Source: Variovorax sp. KK3
GTDB lineage: Bacteria; Pseudomonadota; Gammaproteobacteria; Burkholderiales; Burkholderiaceae_C
NCBI RefSeq assembly: GCF_001984055.1
Contig: NZ_LYVO01000042.1
Location: 1 to 60,155, forward strand
DNA length: 60,155 nucleotides
Direction of reading: 5' to 3'
A program made the translations under genes and the position numbers. Position 1 is the first letter of the stretch. Each line of letters starts with the position of its first letter. Of the stretch, positions 1 through 11,133 are shown piece after piece. The notes under the pieces are model-generated. The model did no database searches. It was given only the letters and a program-made list of their open reading frames with translations, and was not told the DNA's origin.

Positions 1-642
1 CGTGGAGGGGGGCGGTGGGGGGACGGCGCCGGATGCAGCGCGCGTTGCGATCGCCGGTCCCGCCGCTGCGAGCGTTTCGGGTGGTGCCGGCGCGACGGCA
101 GGCAGCACGCTTCGCAACAGGGCCAGCCGGAGTTGCGGGTTGGTCGTTGCTCCGCCCGGCGGGTCCACCTGCAGCGCCTTGTCATAGGCACTGCCCGCCA
201 TGCGCGCATAGACATCGGCCAGGTTGTCGTAGGCGACGTTGTAGCTGGGGTTGGTACGCATCGCCGTTTCGAGCATTGCGCGCGCCTTGTCGATCTGGCC
301 TTGGCTGGCGTAAATGACGGCCAGGTTGTTGTATGGCTCGGGCAGTTCCGGAGAATCGCGGGTCAACTGGGTGAAGATGGCGATCGCCTCGGCCTGCTTG
401 CCGAGATCGAGTTGGATCACGCCCTTCAGAAAGCGCATCTGCGGGCTGCGCGGCGTGTCCTGCAGAAATTTGTCAGCGCGCACCAGCGCTTCCTTGAGCT
501 TGGCCGCCTGCATCAGCCGTTCGACTTCTTCATGCTCCCCGGCAGCCGCCGTGAGCCCGAATCCGGCGATGACCAGGGTCATCGGTATGCGCAGGTGAAG
601 CGCAGCGCGTGCGCCCTTGGAGCGCAAATGACGAAAGAACAT
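1..642 (-). CDS. TPR-repeat protein, 3' part missing at left edge
   Basis: The frame opens at an ATG at 642 and runs without a stop to base 1, giving 214 codons, so the C terminus lies outside the window. The N terminus is basic with a hydrophobic stretch (about residues 18-34, ending in Ala-Ala-Ala-Gly), consistent with a signal peptide or membrane anchor and a periplasmic location. Residues about 45-150 form helical TPR-like repeats, with pieces such as ALVRADKFLQDTP, PYNNLAVIYASQGQIDKA and AYDNLADVYARM. After about residue 165 the chain becomes Pro/Ala-rich. It follows the small membrane protein gene at 702-1112 on the same strand with a 59-base gap. From memory, comamonads have a TPR gene like this next to cysS and peptidyl-prolyl isomerase genes, but those neighbours are not visible here. 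The role is unknown beyond protein-protein interaction. Confidence 0.85.
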   Translation of the reverse strand, partial: MFFRHLRSKGARAALHLRIPMTLVIAGFGLTAAAGEHEEVERLMQAAKLKEALVRADKFLQDTPRSPQMRFLKGVIQLDLGKQAEAIAIFTQLTRDSPELPEPYNNLAVIYASQGQIDKARAMLETAMRTNPSYNVAYDNLADVYARMAGSAYDKALQVDPPGGATTNPQLRLALLRSVLPAVAPAPPETLAAAGPAIATRAASGAVPPPPPST

Positions 643-701
643 GACTGAACTGGCATAGCAAAACGGGCGCGAATTGTAATTGGATGTTTCGCGCGCCTCC
701 G

Positions 702-1112
702 CTACGCCAGCAGCGCATGCATGCCGGCGAGGCCGATGGTCAAGGCTCCGGCAAAGGCGGCCATCGCACCGGGCGTTCTCGCCCTGGGCTGGAGGATGAG
801 GGCAGCGGCGCAGCCCAAGAAAAGAAAGGGGAGTGGAACGACGACCGGCAATGCCAGCACCACGGAATCCGCCAGTGCAGCGCCAAGGCGCATGGCCTCC
901 GGAAATGTCCAGCGGATACCCACCAAGGGGAGCGCCACGATCGCCATGCAGAGAAGAAAAGCGCCGAACAGCCACTCGAGCGGCGCCGGGCAACGGCCCG
1001 CGTCCCGCACTGCCAATGGCTGCGGCCATTCCACGTCGTCGAGTTCATCGGCAGGCTGCGGCGTCGGCAGCATGCCGTGCGGGAGAAAGGGGATGGTCGT
1101 GAGCAGCTTCAT
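702..1112 (-). CDS. Small hydrophobic membrane protein, unknown function
   Basis: This 136-residue protein starts at an ATG at 1112. The first 40 residues are soluble and acidic/Pro-rich. The remainder has three hydrophobic segments, roughly residues 46-68, 72-107 (broken by Pro) and 114-136, so it should be an inner-membrane protein with about three passes. No catalytic motif or known family is evident. It lies upstream of the TPR gene on the same strand and is divergent from the 116-residue membrane protein at 1244. Its length, start and hydrophobic pattern support a real gene, and the overlapping plus-strand frames have no such pattern. Confidence 0.65.
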   Translation of the reverse strand: MKLLTTIPFLPHGMLPTPQPADELDDVEWPQPLAVRDAGRCPAPLEWLFGAFLLCMAIVALPLVGIRWTFPEAMRLGAALADSVVLALPVVVPLPFLFLGCAAALILQPRARTPGAMAAFAGALTIGLAGMHALLA

Positions 1113-1243
1113 GCAGCCAATGTAGGCAGCGCATGCGCCCGAGCCGCCCGCGGATGTGCAGGGTATCCCGTGGTGCTACCAGGCGTGGCAAGTTGCGAGT
1201 CCCCTCGCCGCCAGTACGCCCGCGCTTTGAGACACTCGCGGAC

Positions 1244-1594
1244 ATGAACTCCGCCGCCGCATCGCTCTGGAACCGCTTCTGGTCGCCTCGCGGCATGTTG
1301 GAGCCGATGCCGCCAGGCGCCAGCGAAGCGGAGGCCGCGGAAATCGATTACCGGAATGCGATCTGGCTCAGGAGCTACATGGACATGTACATCCTTCGCT
1401 GGGCCTGCCTCTGGCTGGCATGTCTGGCGCTGGCCATCCTGGCCCACAGCTACGAGTTACCCGCCGCGCTCCTGGTGGCGGCGCTCTTGCTGACGATCTA
1501 CGGCTTCATCGGGATGGTCGTCATGATCGGCACTTATCGGCGCGCAGCACGGATGGTGCGCGACCGGATCGCTGCAGGCAGGCGTCCGCCCTGA
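1244..1594 (+). CDS. Small two-pass membrane protein, unknown function
   Basis: The 116-residue protein is read from the ATG at 1244. The same frame extends back to 1133, but the extra 37 residues are Arg/Pro-rich and look like non-coding translation. Two transmembrane helices are visible, about residues 50-68 and 70-95, joined by a short turn (SYELP) and followed by an Arg-rich cytoplasmic tail. The N-terminal 40 residues are soluble. No family motif is recognised. The gene ends 11 bases before the convergent DciA-like gene, so the two 3' ends nearly touch. Confidence 0.7.
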   Translation: MNSAAASLWNRFWSPRGMLEPMPPGASEAEAAEIDYRNAIWLRSYMDMYILRWACLWLACLALAILAHSYELPAALLVAALLLTIYGFIGMVVMIGTYRRAARMVRDRIAAGRRPP

Positions 1595-1605
1595 GGCGCG
1601 TTCCC

Positions 1606-1911
1606 TCAGCGGCGTGCGAGCACCTTGAGGCGCAGCGCCGTGTCGCCCCAGCCGCGCGACTTCAACCGAAGCTGCAGCGCCGGCAGCAGTTGCCGCAGCT
1701 TGGCGGCCGCAGCGCTTCCGTGCACGAGCAGGCACCAGCTGCCGTTTTCCACCGGCCCGGCCTGCACGGCGGCACGCATTTCGGGCGGGATCAAGTCCCG
1801 GATCGCCTGCAGCCGTTCTTCCGCATCGCGCACGCGCGCCATCAACCCGGCGAGGGTCGGGGACTCCTCTGCGGCCTGCTGCAAGGTGACAGGGTGGAAA
1901 CGGCGGTTCAT
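1606..1911 (-). CDS. dciA: DUF721/DciA family protein, possible helicase-loading factor
   Basis: The 101-residue basic protein has the DUF721 shape: an N-terminal helical segment with LAGLMARVRDAEERLQAI, a central hydrophobic stretch (SWCLLVHGSAAAAKL), and a basic end (LRLKVLARR). DUF721 proteins include DciA, which helps load the DnaB helicase in bacteria lacking DnaC/DnaI loaders. In Pseudomonas the dciA gene lies beside secA, and here it is directly upstream of secA in divergent orientation, which supports the call. The sequence is shorter and more divergent than model DciA, so the exact function is an inference. The start is the ATG at 1911. Confidence 0.6.
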   Translation of the reverse strand: MNRRFHPVTLQQAAEESPTLAGLMARVRDAEERLQAIRDLIPPEMRAAVQAGPVENGSWCLLVHGSAAAAKLRQLLPALQLRLKSRGWGDTALRLKVLARR

Positions 1912-1952
1912 GCGTGAAGGGGAAGGAGAGGCGCGGCTAAAATGCCCGGTTT

Positions 1953-1970
1953 GCCGGCGTACGCGCCGGC
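1953..1970 (+). promoter_or_regulatory. Hairpin in the secA upstream region
   Basis: GCCGGCG (1953-1959) and CGCCGGC (1964-1970) form a perfect 7-bp GC stem with the loop TACG. It lies in the 173-base gap between the divergent dciA-like gene and secA. No run of T follows, so it is not a typical intrinsic terminator. It could be an mRNA structure in the secA leader or an operator. The function is unproven. Confidence 0.35.
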
Positions 1971-2084
1971 GGGTTCCAGCGCCTGGCGTGTTGATTCTGC
2001 GTCAAGTGCGCCCACCTGCTTTCACTATTTAGGAATTTCGGTCGCGGTACCCGCCTGCCCTGGGGTCACTGCCGACCCGCTCGC

Positions 2085-4868
<2,784 letters not shown>

Positions 4869-4926
4869 AGCTGGTCCCAGGCGCCAACTGATTCGTCGAT
4901 CGAATTCGCAGAGAAAGTAAGTTCCC

Positions 4927-6156
4927 ATGCCCGTGAATCTCTCCGCTCCCGATCCAGCCGCGCTGCATGCAGTGCCCGGCATCCGCATCGGCGTCGCCGA
5001 AGCTGGCGTGCGCAAGGCCAATCGCAAGGACCTGACGGTGGTGCTGATCGACGAGGGCGCTGCGGTCGGCGGCGTGTTCACGCAGAACCGCTTCTGCGCC
5101 GCGCCCGTGCAGGTCTGCCGCGAGCATCTGCAGAAGGATTTCGGCATCCGCGCGATGCTGATCAACACCGGCAATGCCAACGCCGGCACGGGCGAAGACG
5201 GGCTGGCGCGCACGCGTGCCACCTGCATCGCGCTGGCCCGCAAGCTGGAGCTGGCGCCGGAGCAGATCCTGCCCTTCTCCACCGGCGTGATCATGGAGCC
5301 GCTGCCCATCGACCGCATCGAGGCGGGCCTTCCCGCCGCGCTGGCCGACGCGCAGCCCGCCCACTGGGCGCGCGCCGCCGAGGGCATCATGACCACCGAC
5401 ACGGTGCCGAAGGCGGCCAGCCGCCAGGTGCAGATCGGCGGCGCCACGGTCACCATCAGCGGCATCAGCAAGGGCGCCGGCATGATCCGGCCCAACATGG
5501 CGACCATGCTGGGCTTCCTGGCCACCGACGCGAAGATCGCGCCGGCGCTGGTGCAGCCGCTGGCCAAGGCGCTGGCGGACGCCTCGTTCAACCGCGTGAC
5601 GATCGACGGCGATACGTCCACCAACGACTCGTTCGTGGTCATCGCGACGCAGAAGGCCGCCCACGCGACCATCGATTCGCTCGATTCGGCCGACGGCCGC
5701 GCGCTGGTCGATGCGATGCAGGCCGTGGCCCGCCAGCTCGCGCAGGCCATCGTGCGCGACGGCGAAGGCGCGACCAAGTTCATCACCGTGCAGGTGGAGG
5801 GCGGCCGCGATGGCGCCGAATGCCGGCAGGTCGCCTATGCGGTGGCGCATTCGCCGCTGGTCAAGACGGCCTTCTATGCAAGCGACCCGAACTTGGGGCG
5901 CATCCTCGCGGCGGTCGGCTATGCGGGCATTGCCGACCTCGACCAGACCGGCATCGACCTGTTCCTCGACGACGTGCACGTGGCGGTCAAGGGTGGCCGC
6001 AACCCGAGTTACCGCGAAGAAGACGGCCAGCGCGTGATGAAGCAGAGCGAGATCACCGTGCGCATCGTGCTCGGGCGCGGCAGCGCGGCCGACACGGTCT
6101 GGACCTGCGACCTGAGCCACGACTACGTGTCCATCAACGCCGACTATCGCTCCTGA
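4927..6156 (+). CDS. argJ: Bifunctional ornithine acetyltransferase / N-acetylglutamate synthase ArgJ
   Basis: ArgJ transfers the acetyl group of N-acetylornithine to glutamate, recycling acetyl groups in arginine biosynthesis. Many forms also make N-acetylglutamate from acetyl-CoA. The 409-residue length fits. The self-cleavage site is clear: KGAGMIRPNMATMLGF, with cleavage expected between Ala192 and the nucleophile Thr193. The N-terminal signature GGVFTQNRFCAAPV and the C-terminal DLSHDYVSINADYRS are typical. The ATG at 4927 follows AAAGTAAG. It lies between secA and the DUF815 ATPase on the same strand, a comamonad-type arrangement. argH lies some 29 kb away. Confidence 0.97.
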   Translation: MPVNLSAPDPAALHAVPGIRIGVAEAGVRKANRKDLTVVLIDEGAAVGGVFTQNRFCAAPVQVCREHLQKDFGIRAMLINTGNANAGTGEDGLARTRATCIALARKLELAPEQILPFSTGVIMEPLPIDRIEAGLPAALADAQPAHWARAAEGIMTTDTVPKAASRQVQIGGATVTISGISKGAGMIRPNMATMLGFLATDAKIAPALVQPLAKALADASFNRVTIDGDTSTNDSFVVIATQKAAHATIDSLDSADGRALVDAMQAVARQLAQAIVRDGEGATKFITVQVEGGRDGAECRQVAYAVAHSPLVKTAFYASDPNLGRILAAVGYAGIADLDQTGIDLFLDDVHVAVKGGRNPSYREEDGQRVMKQSEITVRIVLGRGSAADTVWTCDLSHDYVSINADYRS

Positions 6157-6170
6157 GGCCTTCCCCTGGT

Positions 6171-7040
6171 ATGAACGAGAAATTCGAAAAGCTGATCGAG
6201 CGCGCCGAGCAACTGATCACCCGCATCGAATCCATCCTGCCCCAGCCGCTCGCGGCCCCCGCCGACTGGAACGCTGCCATCGCCTGGCGCTACCGCCGTC
6301 GCAGCTCGGGCCACGGTACGCTGGAGCCGGTGCGCCACCTGGCCCAGATGCCGCTGGATTCGCTCAAGGAAATCGACGTCCAGAAGGAAAAGATCGAGCG
6401 CAACACCCGCCAGTTCGTCGAAGGCAAGCCGGCCAACAACGTGCTGCTGACGGGCGCGCGCGGCACCGGCAAATCGTCGCTGATCCGCGCCTGCCTGCAT
6501 GCCTACGCGCCGCAGGGCCTGCGCCTGATCGAGGTCGACAAGGCTGAGCTGACCGATCTGCCCGACATCGTCGAGGTGGTCTCGCAGCGGCCGGAGAAGT
6601 TCATTGTCTTCAGCGACGACCTGAGCTTCGACGAAGGCGAGCCGGGCTACAAGGCGCTCAAGTCCATCCTCGACGGCTCGGTGGCTGCATCCACGCCCAA
6701 CGTGCTGATCTACGCGACCAGCAACCGTCGCCACCTGCTGCCCGAGTACATGAAGGACAACCTCAGCTACACCCACACCGAGGACGGCGAAGTCCATCCG
6801 GGCGAGGTCATCGAAGAAAAGATCTCGCTGTCGGAGCGCTTCGGCCTCTGGGTGAGCTTTTACCCCTTCAGCCAGAACGAGTACCTCGCGATCGTCGCGC
6901 AGTGGCTCTCTTCGTTCGGCGTCGACGCGAAGACCATCGAGTCGGCGCGGCCCGAAGCGCTGGTCTGGGCACTGGAACGCGGATCGCGCAGCGGCCGCGT
7001 CGCCTACCAGTTCGCCCGCGACTACGCCGGCAGGCATTGA
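6171..7040 (+). CDS. DUF815 family AAA-type ATPase
   Basis: The 289-residue protein has a P-loop at residues 95-102 (GARGTGKS), a Walker B-like FIVFSDDLSFD and a sensor-like YATSNRRHLLPEY. This order and spacing match DUF815, a conserved single-domain ATPase family whose cellular role is not established. The first 80 residues are helical and lack membrane segments, so it should be cytosolic. The start is the ATG at 6171, 14 bases after the argJ stop. The longer open frame back to 5820 is argJ out of frame. Its end overlaps or abuts the mutT start, which suggests co-transcription. Confidence 0.9.
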   Translation: MNEKFEKLIERAEQLITRIESILPQPLAAPADWNAAIAWRYRRRSSGHGTLEPVRHLAQMPLDSLKEIDVQKEKIERNTRQFVEGKPANNVLLTGARGTGKSSLIRACLHAYAPQGLRLIEVDKAELTDLPDIVEVVSQRPEKFIVFSDDLSFDEGEPGYKALKSILDGSVAASTPNVLIYATSNRRHLLPEYMKDNLSYTHTEDGEVHPGEVIEEKISLSERFGLWVSFYPFSQNEYLAIVAQWLSSFGVDAKTIESARPEALVWALERGSRSGRVAYQFARDYAGRH

Positions 7041-7048
7041 GCACGGCG

Positions 7049-7474
7049 ATGGCCGAGGCGCGCAAGCACACCGAGGTGGCGGTCGGCATCCTGATCCGCG
7101 AAGCGGACGACGCGCTGCTGCTGTCGACCCGGCCGGAGGGCAAGCCCTATGCGGGCTACTGGGAGTTTCCGGGCGGCAAGATCGAGCAGGGCGAATCGGT
7201 CGAGCAGGCGCTGCGCCGCGAGCTGCACGAAGAGCTGGGCATCACCATCGCCGGAGCCGAGGTCTGGAAGACCACTGAGCACGACTACCCGCACGCACTG
7301 GTGCGCCTTCATTGGTGCAAGGTGCGCGCCTGGCATGGCGACTTCGAGATGCGCGAGGGCCAGGCGATGTGCTGGCAGCAGCTTCCGCTGACGGTGGCGC
7401 CGGTGCTGCCCGGCGCGATGCCGGTGCTCGACTGGCTGGCGCACGAGCGCGGCCTGGCGGGCGCGCTCGACTGA
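7049..7474 (+). CDS. mutT: MutT-type Nudix hydrolase (8-oxo-dGTP diphosphatase)
   Basis: The 141-residue protein has a complete Nudix box at residues 43-65: Gly43, Glu49, Arg57-Glu58 and Glu61-Glu62 in the pattern GX5EX7REUXEEXGU. It should hydrolyse oxidised nucleoside triphosphates, preventing mutations from 8-oxo-dGTP. The context secA...mutT-yacG matches the E. coli order secA-mutT-yacG, which supports MutT itself over a generic Nudix enzyme. The ATG at 7049 is used here. An in-frame TTG at 7037 overlaps the stop of the preceding ATPase and is an alternative start. The gene ends two bases before convergent yacG. Confidence 0.9.
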   Translation: MAEARKHTEVAVGILIREADDALLLSTRPEGKPYAGYWEFPGGKIEQGESVEQALRRELHEELGITIAGAEVWKTTEHDYPHALVRLHWCKVRAWHGDFEMREGQAMCWQQLPLTVAPVLPGAMPVLDWLAHERGLAGALD

Positions 7475-7476
7475 AC

Positions 7477-7689
7477 CTACTGAATCTTCGGATCGCCGAA
7501 AGGCTCGTCTTCCGGCGGCGCTTCCGCCGGCATGCGGAATTCCTCGTTGGCCCACGCGCCGAGATCGATGCCCTTGCAGCGCGCGCTGCAGAACGGGCGA
7601 TACGGGTTGCTGGGCGCGTAGATGCTGTCGTTGCCGCAGGCGGGGCAGCGCACGACACGCTCGCCCGACGGGGTCTTCTTGCTCACCAT
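7477..7689 (-). CDS. yacG: DNA gyrase inhibitor / zinc-binding protein YacG
   Basis: The 70-residue protein has the YacG zinc ribbon: Cys15-X2-Cys18, then Cys34-X3-Cys38. In E. coli YacG binds GyrB and inhibits gyrase. The acidic C-terminal tail (PPEDEPFGDPKIQ) is also typical. It follows zapD by seven bases on the same strand, keeping the classic zapD-yacG pair. Confidence 0.95.
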   Translation of the reverse strand: MVSKKTPSGERVVRCPACGNDSIYAPSNPYRPFCSARCKGIDLGAWANEEFRMPAEAPPEDEPFGDPKIQ

Positions 7690-7696
7690 GCCGGCC

Positions 7697-8452
7697 TCAG
7701 GCGCAGAGGGTGAGCTCGAAAGGCGCGTCTTCCGTGCTGTGATGCAGGCGGTCGTCGGCCTCGTGGCGCATCAGGCGCACCGACACCATGAGCCGGTTGC
7801 CGCTGATCTCGGGAATGAGCCCGAGGCGGGGGTCGATGCGCAAGCGCAGCAACTGGAAGGTGCGGCCCTGGGGCAGCGGCTGCTGGAACTGGCCTCGGGT
7901 GGCGATGACCTTGTAGGGCACGTCGGTGTCGCGAAGCAGCTTCAGCAGCAGGTAGATGGACTCGGCCAGCGGCGCGAGCGTGGCCGACCAGCGTTCCAGC
8001 CCGGCCCGGCGCTCGGACGCGGGGCGGTGCTGCCAGGCGTAGTAGGCCGGCAGATCGAATTCGCAGGTGCCGCCCGGGATGCTGGCGCGGCTGCGGATGC
8101 CCATCAGCCACTCGTTCTCGGTGAGCGCCTGGCCGGCCTTGCCCGGGATGGTGTTCATCGTCGAGAAGTTGTGCTCGAGCTTGCCGACCACCTGGTCGAG
8201 CACGGCCTCGGAGATGGCCGGGTTGCCGCGGTAGCTGTTGAAGATGTTCTTCTGCTTGTCCAGGTCGCGCAGCACGTCGGCCTTGAGGTCGGCGCGGGCG
8301 GCCACGTCCATGATCTCGAAGATCGTGACCAGGGCGTAGTGGTGGGACAGCGGCGATTCGGCCGGCACCAGTTCGCCAAGCCGGCGCAGCAGGTGCTCCA
8401 GCCGGAGATAGGTCCGGATGCGCTCGTTGAAGGGGTACTCGTAGAGGATCAC
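7697..8452 (-). CDS. zapD: Cell division protein ZapD
   Basis: ZapD (YacF, DUF1342) binds the FtsZ C terminus and bundles Z-ring filaments. From a GTG at 8452 the product is 251 residues and begins with ILYEYPFNERIRTYLRLEH, the conserved family start, close to the 247 residues of E. coli ZapD. The frame stays open far upstream, but that part overlaps the SGNH gene in another frame and is not ZapD-like. No ATG is available in frame near the conserved start, so GTG is preferred. The protein is largely helical with a C-terminal beta-rich region, as expected. Confidence 0.93.
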   Translation of the reverse strand: MILYEYPFNERIRTYLRLEHLLRRLGELVPAESPLSHHYALVTIFEIMDVAARADLKADVLRDLDKQKNIFNSYRGNPAISEAVLDQVVGKLEHNFSTMNTIPGKAGQALTENEWLMGIRSRASIPGGTCEFDLPAYYAWQHRPASERRAGLERWSATLAPLAESIYLLLKLLRDTDVPYKVIATRGQFQQPLPQGRTFQLLRLRIDPRLGLIPEISGNRLMVSVRLMRHEADDRLHHSTEDAPFELTLCA

Positions 8453-8493
8453 GCGCGTTTCTGTCGGGGTTCCCGTCGGGACATGATAGCCCT

Positions 8494-9510
8494 TCAGGGC
8501 GATTTCGCAGGCGGAACCGGCAGCACATCGCGCACGGCGGCCAGCATGAACTCGCCCAGCGCCAATTGGCCGTGCATGGACAGGTGGGTGTCGTTGGGAA
8601 AATAGAAGTCCATGACCTTCGGATAGGCCTCGCGCGCGAAGGCATACACATCGGGGCCCAGGCGTGCCTCGCGGAAGCCGGCTTCGAAGTCTTTCGAGAA
8701 GTCGGGCTGCAGGTAGGTGGTGTTCTTGTTGGGAATCACGATCCACATCTGCGGGATGGCGGTGTGGCTTTGCTTGAAGGCCTTGATGCGCTCCAGCGTG
8801 CCCATGGTCAGCGGGCCGTTGCGGACGTCGTCCGAAAAGATCGGCAGCTTTTCGCAAGCCTTGTGCGAGAAGTAGCTGCAGCCGTTCGGCAGCGCCCGCA
8901 CCCGCGTGTTCTTGTTGAATTCGAGTTCCTTCGGGGACCGCATCGCCCGCCAGGAGTTGTAGTAGGACTCCGGTCCCGTGTCGAAGCGCGCGGTCCAGTT
9001 GGGCAGCGCATCCGGTCCCGGCAGCTTGGCGGGCGCCACGAAGGGCTCGAGCCGTGCTTCCAGCGGCTTCACCACCTTGTCGCAGGTCTGGCCCGTGACG
9101 GTGCGTTCGTCCAGCAGGCGCTCGACGCTCTGGAAGATGATCAGCTTGCCCTTGAAGCCCGAGCGCTGGATCCACTGGTCGAAGTCCTTGCACATCACCG
9201 TGCCGTATTGGCCCCAGTAGGTAGTGGCGACCCGGTAGCCGGATTTCACCAGCGAGGCCTGCCAATAGAGCGTCATGGAGAAGCTGTCGCCGATGACCAG
9301 CACGTCGGCCTCGCCGACCGGCGAAGCCTTCAGCAGGGATTTGTCGACGGTCGGGGCCGGCTTGGTCCAGCCGAAGTCTTCCTCGGCCAGGTGGCCGATG
9401 CGGGTCAGGTCGCCGTAGGGCGGGAGCGTGGTCAGCGAAACGAGCCACATCACGAACACCAGCACGTAGCCCGTGACGAAGATGCGCAGCCAGATCTTTG
9501 CGAGCGTCAT
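8494..9510 (-). CDS. AlgX/AlgJ-like SGNH protein, probable polysaccharide O-acetyltransferase partner
   Basis: The 338-residue protein has one N-terminal membrane helix (about residues 8-28) and then a periplasmic domain with SGNH features: GDSFS at 74-78 (nucleophile Ser76) and NDTHLS near the end (Asp307, His309). Proteins of this class work with an MBOAT permease-like acyltransferase, which moves acetyl groups across the membrane for transfer to alginate, cellulose or other exopolysaccharides. The MBOAT gene is immediately upstream with a 10-base gap. The Ser-before-DxH order is that of ordinary SGNH enzymes, whereas AlgX has its DxH before the serine. The acceptor glycan is unknown. Confidence 0.8.
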   Translation of the reverse strand: MTLAKIWLRIFVTGYVLVFVMWLVSLTTLPPYGDLTRIGHLAEEDFGWTKPAPTVDKSLLKASPVGEADVLVIGDSFSMTLYWQASLVKSGYRVATTYWGQYGTVMCKDFDQWIQRSGFKGKLIIFQSVERLLDERTVTGQTCDKVVKPLEARLEPFVAPAKLPGPDALPNWTARFDTGPESYYNSWRAMRSPKELEFNKNTRVRALPNGCSYFSHKACEKLPIFSDDVRNGPLTMGTLERIKAFKQSHTAIPQMWIVIPNKNTTYLQPDFSKDFEAGFREARLGPDVYAFAREAYPKVMDFYFPNDTHLSMHGQLALGEFMLAAVRDVLPVPPAKSP

Positions 9511-9520
9511 GTCGGGCGCT

Positions 9521-11014
9521 TCAGAATTGGAAGTACAGGAAGGGGCTGTAACCGCCCAGCTTCGAAACCGCCCAGGCGAACAGCACGAAGGTGCTGGCGG
9601 CGATGAAGACCGTCGAACTGGCCGCCATCACGCGATGGCCGACCACCGATTGCGGATGCGGCACCCAGCGCTCAAGCGTGATGGCAGGTGGCAGCGCCAG
9701 GCAGATCGCCAGGCCCACCAGCATGGTCTTGAAGAAGTCGTTCTTGCGGTAGGGCATGAGGCCCATCTCGTTGAAAGCCGTCGGCGGCGCGCCGTTCAGG
9801 CCCAGCATGCCCTTGTAGATCGCGATGGCGGTGTGCATGCCCTCGGCGCGAAACACGACCCAGGCGATCATCACGCACAGGAAAGTGAGCAGCCAGCCGA
9901 AGACCTTGGCGATGCGGCCCGGCGGGACGTTGCGCCGCACCTTGCTGTTCCAGAGGTGGTTGACCATCAGGTAGGCCCCGTGCAGCGCGCCCCAGATCAC
10001 GAAGGTCCAGGCGGCGCCGTGCCAGAGCCCGCCCAGCAGCATCGTGAGAAACAGGTTCAGGTAGCGCCGGGCCGGGCCCTTGCGGTTGCCGCCCAGCGGC
10101 ACGTAGAGGTAGTCGCGCAGGAAGGTCGACAACGAGATGTGCCAGCGGCGCCAGAACTCGATGATGTTGGTCGACTTGTAAGGCGAACGGAAGTTGAGCG
10201 GCAACTGCACGCCCAGGCACAGCGACAGGCCGACCGCCATGTCCGAATAGCCCGAAAAGTCGAAGTAGATCTGCAGCGTGTATGCGAGAACCCCGAACCA
10301 GGCCGTGTACAGCGTGGGCGCGATACCTTGGTGCGCACCGTTGAACACCAGGTCCGAATACTGGCCCATCGGGTCCGCGATCAGCAGCTTCTTGGCCAGG
10401 CCGAAGCTGAAGATCGCCAGCCCCACCGCGATCTTGTTCGCGTCGGGCCTGTAGGTCGACGGGTTGGCGAACTGCGGCATCATCTGCGCGTGATGCAGCA
10501 CCGGGCCCGCGATGAGGTGCGGGAAGTAGGTGACGAACAGCGCGTAGTGCACGAAGCTGCGCTCGTGCACCTTGCCCTGCCAGCAGTCGACCAGGAAGGC
10601 GATCTGCGTGAAGGTGTAGAACGAGATGCCGATCGGCAGCGCGATGTGCAGCAGCTCCATCGGCGTGAAGCCGGCGGCCTCGATGCCGGCATTGACGTTG
10701 GCGAGGAAGAAGTTCGCGTACTTGAAGATCGCGAGCACCGTCAGGTTGACGGCCAGCGCCGCGATCAGGAGCCGCTTGCGACGCGCGTCGTCGCAGCCCG
10801 GCGCCGGTGTCAGCCGCAATCCGAACCAGTAGTTGATGCAGATCGAGGCGATGAGCAGCGGCATCGCCTTGACGCTCCACCACCCGTAGAAAAAGAGCGA
10901 GGCCAGGGCGAGAAAGCCGGCCGCGGCACGCACGTTGCGTTTGCCGATCCAGAAGAAGGCCAGCAGGACGATCGGGAAATAGACGAAGAGAAACGCGTGC
11001 GAATTGAAAAGCAT
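9521..11014 (-). CDS. MBOAT family O-acyltransferase (AlgI-like)
   Basis: The 497-residue polytopic inner-membrane protein begins FNSHAFLFVYFPIVLL, typical of AlgI/DltB-type MBOAT proteins. The family core is visible: YFDFSGYSDMAVGLSLCLG, EFWRRWHISLSTFLRDYLY, and the catalytic histidine at His332 in LGGLWHGAAWTF. Such enzymes pass acetyl groups to a periplasmic SGNH partner, encoded directly downstream here. Length and motifs match AlgI. The pair interrupts coaE and zapD, which are normally neighbours. Regulation is not evident; 119 bases separate it from coaE. Confidence 0.93.
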   Translation of the reverse strand: MLFNSHAFLFVYFPIVLLAFFWIGKRNVRAAAGFLALASLFFYGWWSVKAMPLLIASICINYWFGLRLTPAPGCDDARRKRLLIAALAVNLTVLAIFKYANFFLANVNAGIEAAGFTPMELLHIALPIGISFYTFTQIAFLVDCWQGKVHERSFVHYALFVTYFPHLIAGPVLHHAQMMPQFANPSTYRPDANKIAVGLAIFSFGLAKKLLIADPMGQYSDLVFNGAHQGIAPTLYTAWFGVLAYTLQIYFDFSGYSDMAVGLSLCLGVQLPLNFRSPYKSTNIIEFWRRWHISLSTFLRDYLYVPLGGNRKGPARRYLNLFLTMLLGGLWHGAAWTFVIWGALHGAYLMVNHLWNSKVRRNVPPGRIAKVFGWLLTFLCVMIAWVVFRAEGMHTAIAIYKGMLGLNGAPPTAFNEMGLMPYRKNDFFKTMLVGLAICLALPPAITLERWVPHPQSVVGHRVMAASSTVFIAASTFVLFAWAVSKLGGYSPFLYFQF

Positions 11015-11086
11015 CTCAGGTGGGGCGCAGGCTGGGGTGCCCGTGGCGTCGAGGCCTGGTGCGCCGTTTTCTTCTGGTCAGGGGGC

Positions 11087-11100
11087 GCCGCTGCAGCGGC
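11087..11100. promoter_or_regulatory. 14-bp perfect palindrome upstream of the MBOAT gene
   Basis: GCCGCTGCAGCGGC is its own reverse complement. It lies in the 119-base gap between coaE and the MBOAT gene, both on the minus strand, 73 bases before the MBOAT start codon. It could be a regulator-binding site for the acetylation pair or part of a weak terminator for coaE. No T-run follows. Confidence 0.3.
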
Positions 11101-11133
11101 AAACCCCGCATTATCGTCGTGCCGGGGCGGGTC

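Noticed and set aside
7697..9448. A 583-codon frame that appears to extend zapD upstream
   Set aside because: The upstream part overlaps the SGNH gene in another frame and is Arg/Gly-rich. ZapD begins at the conserved ILYEYPFNERIR segment.
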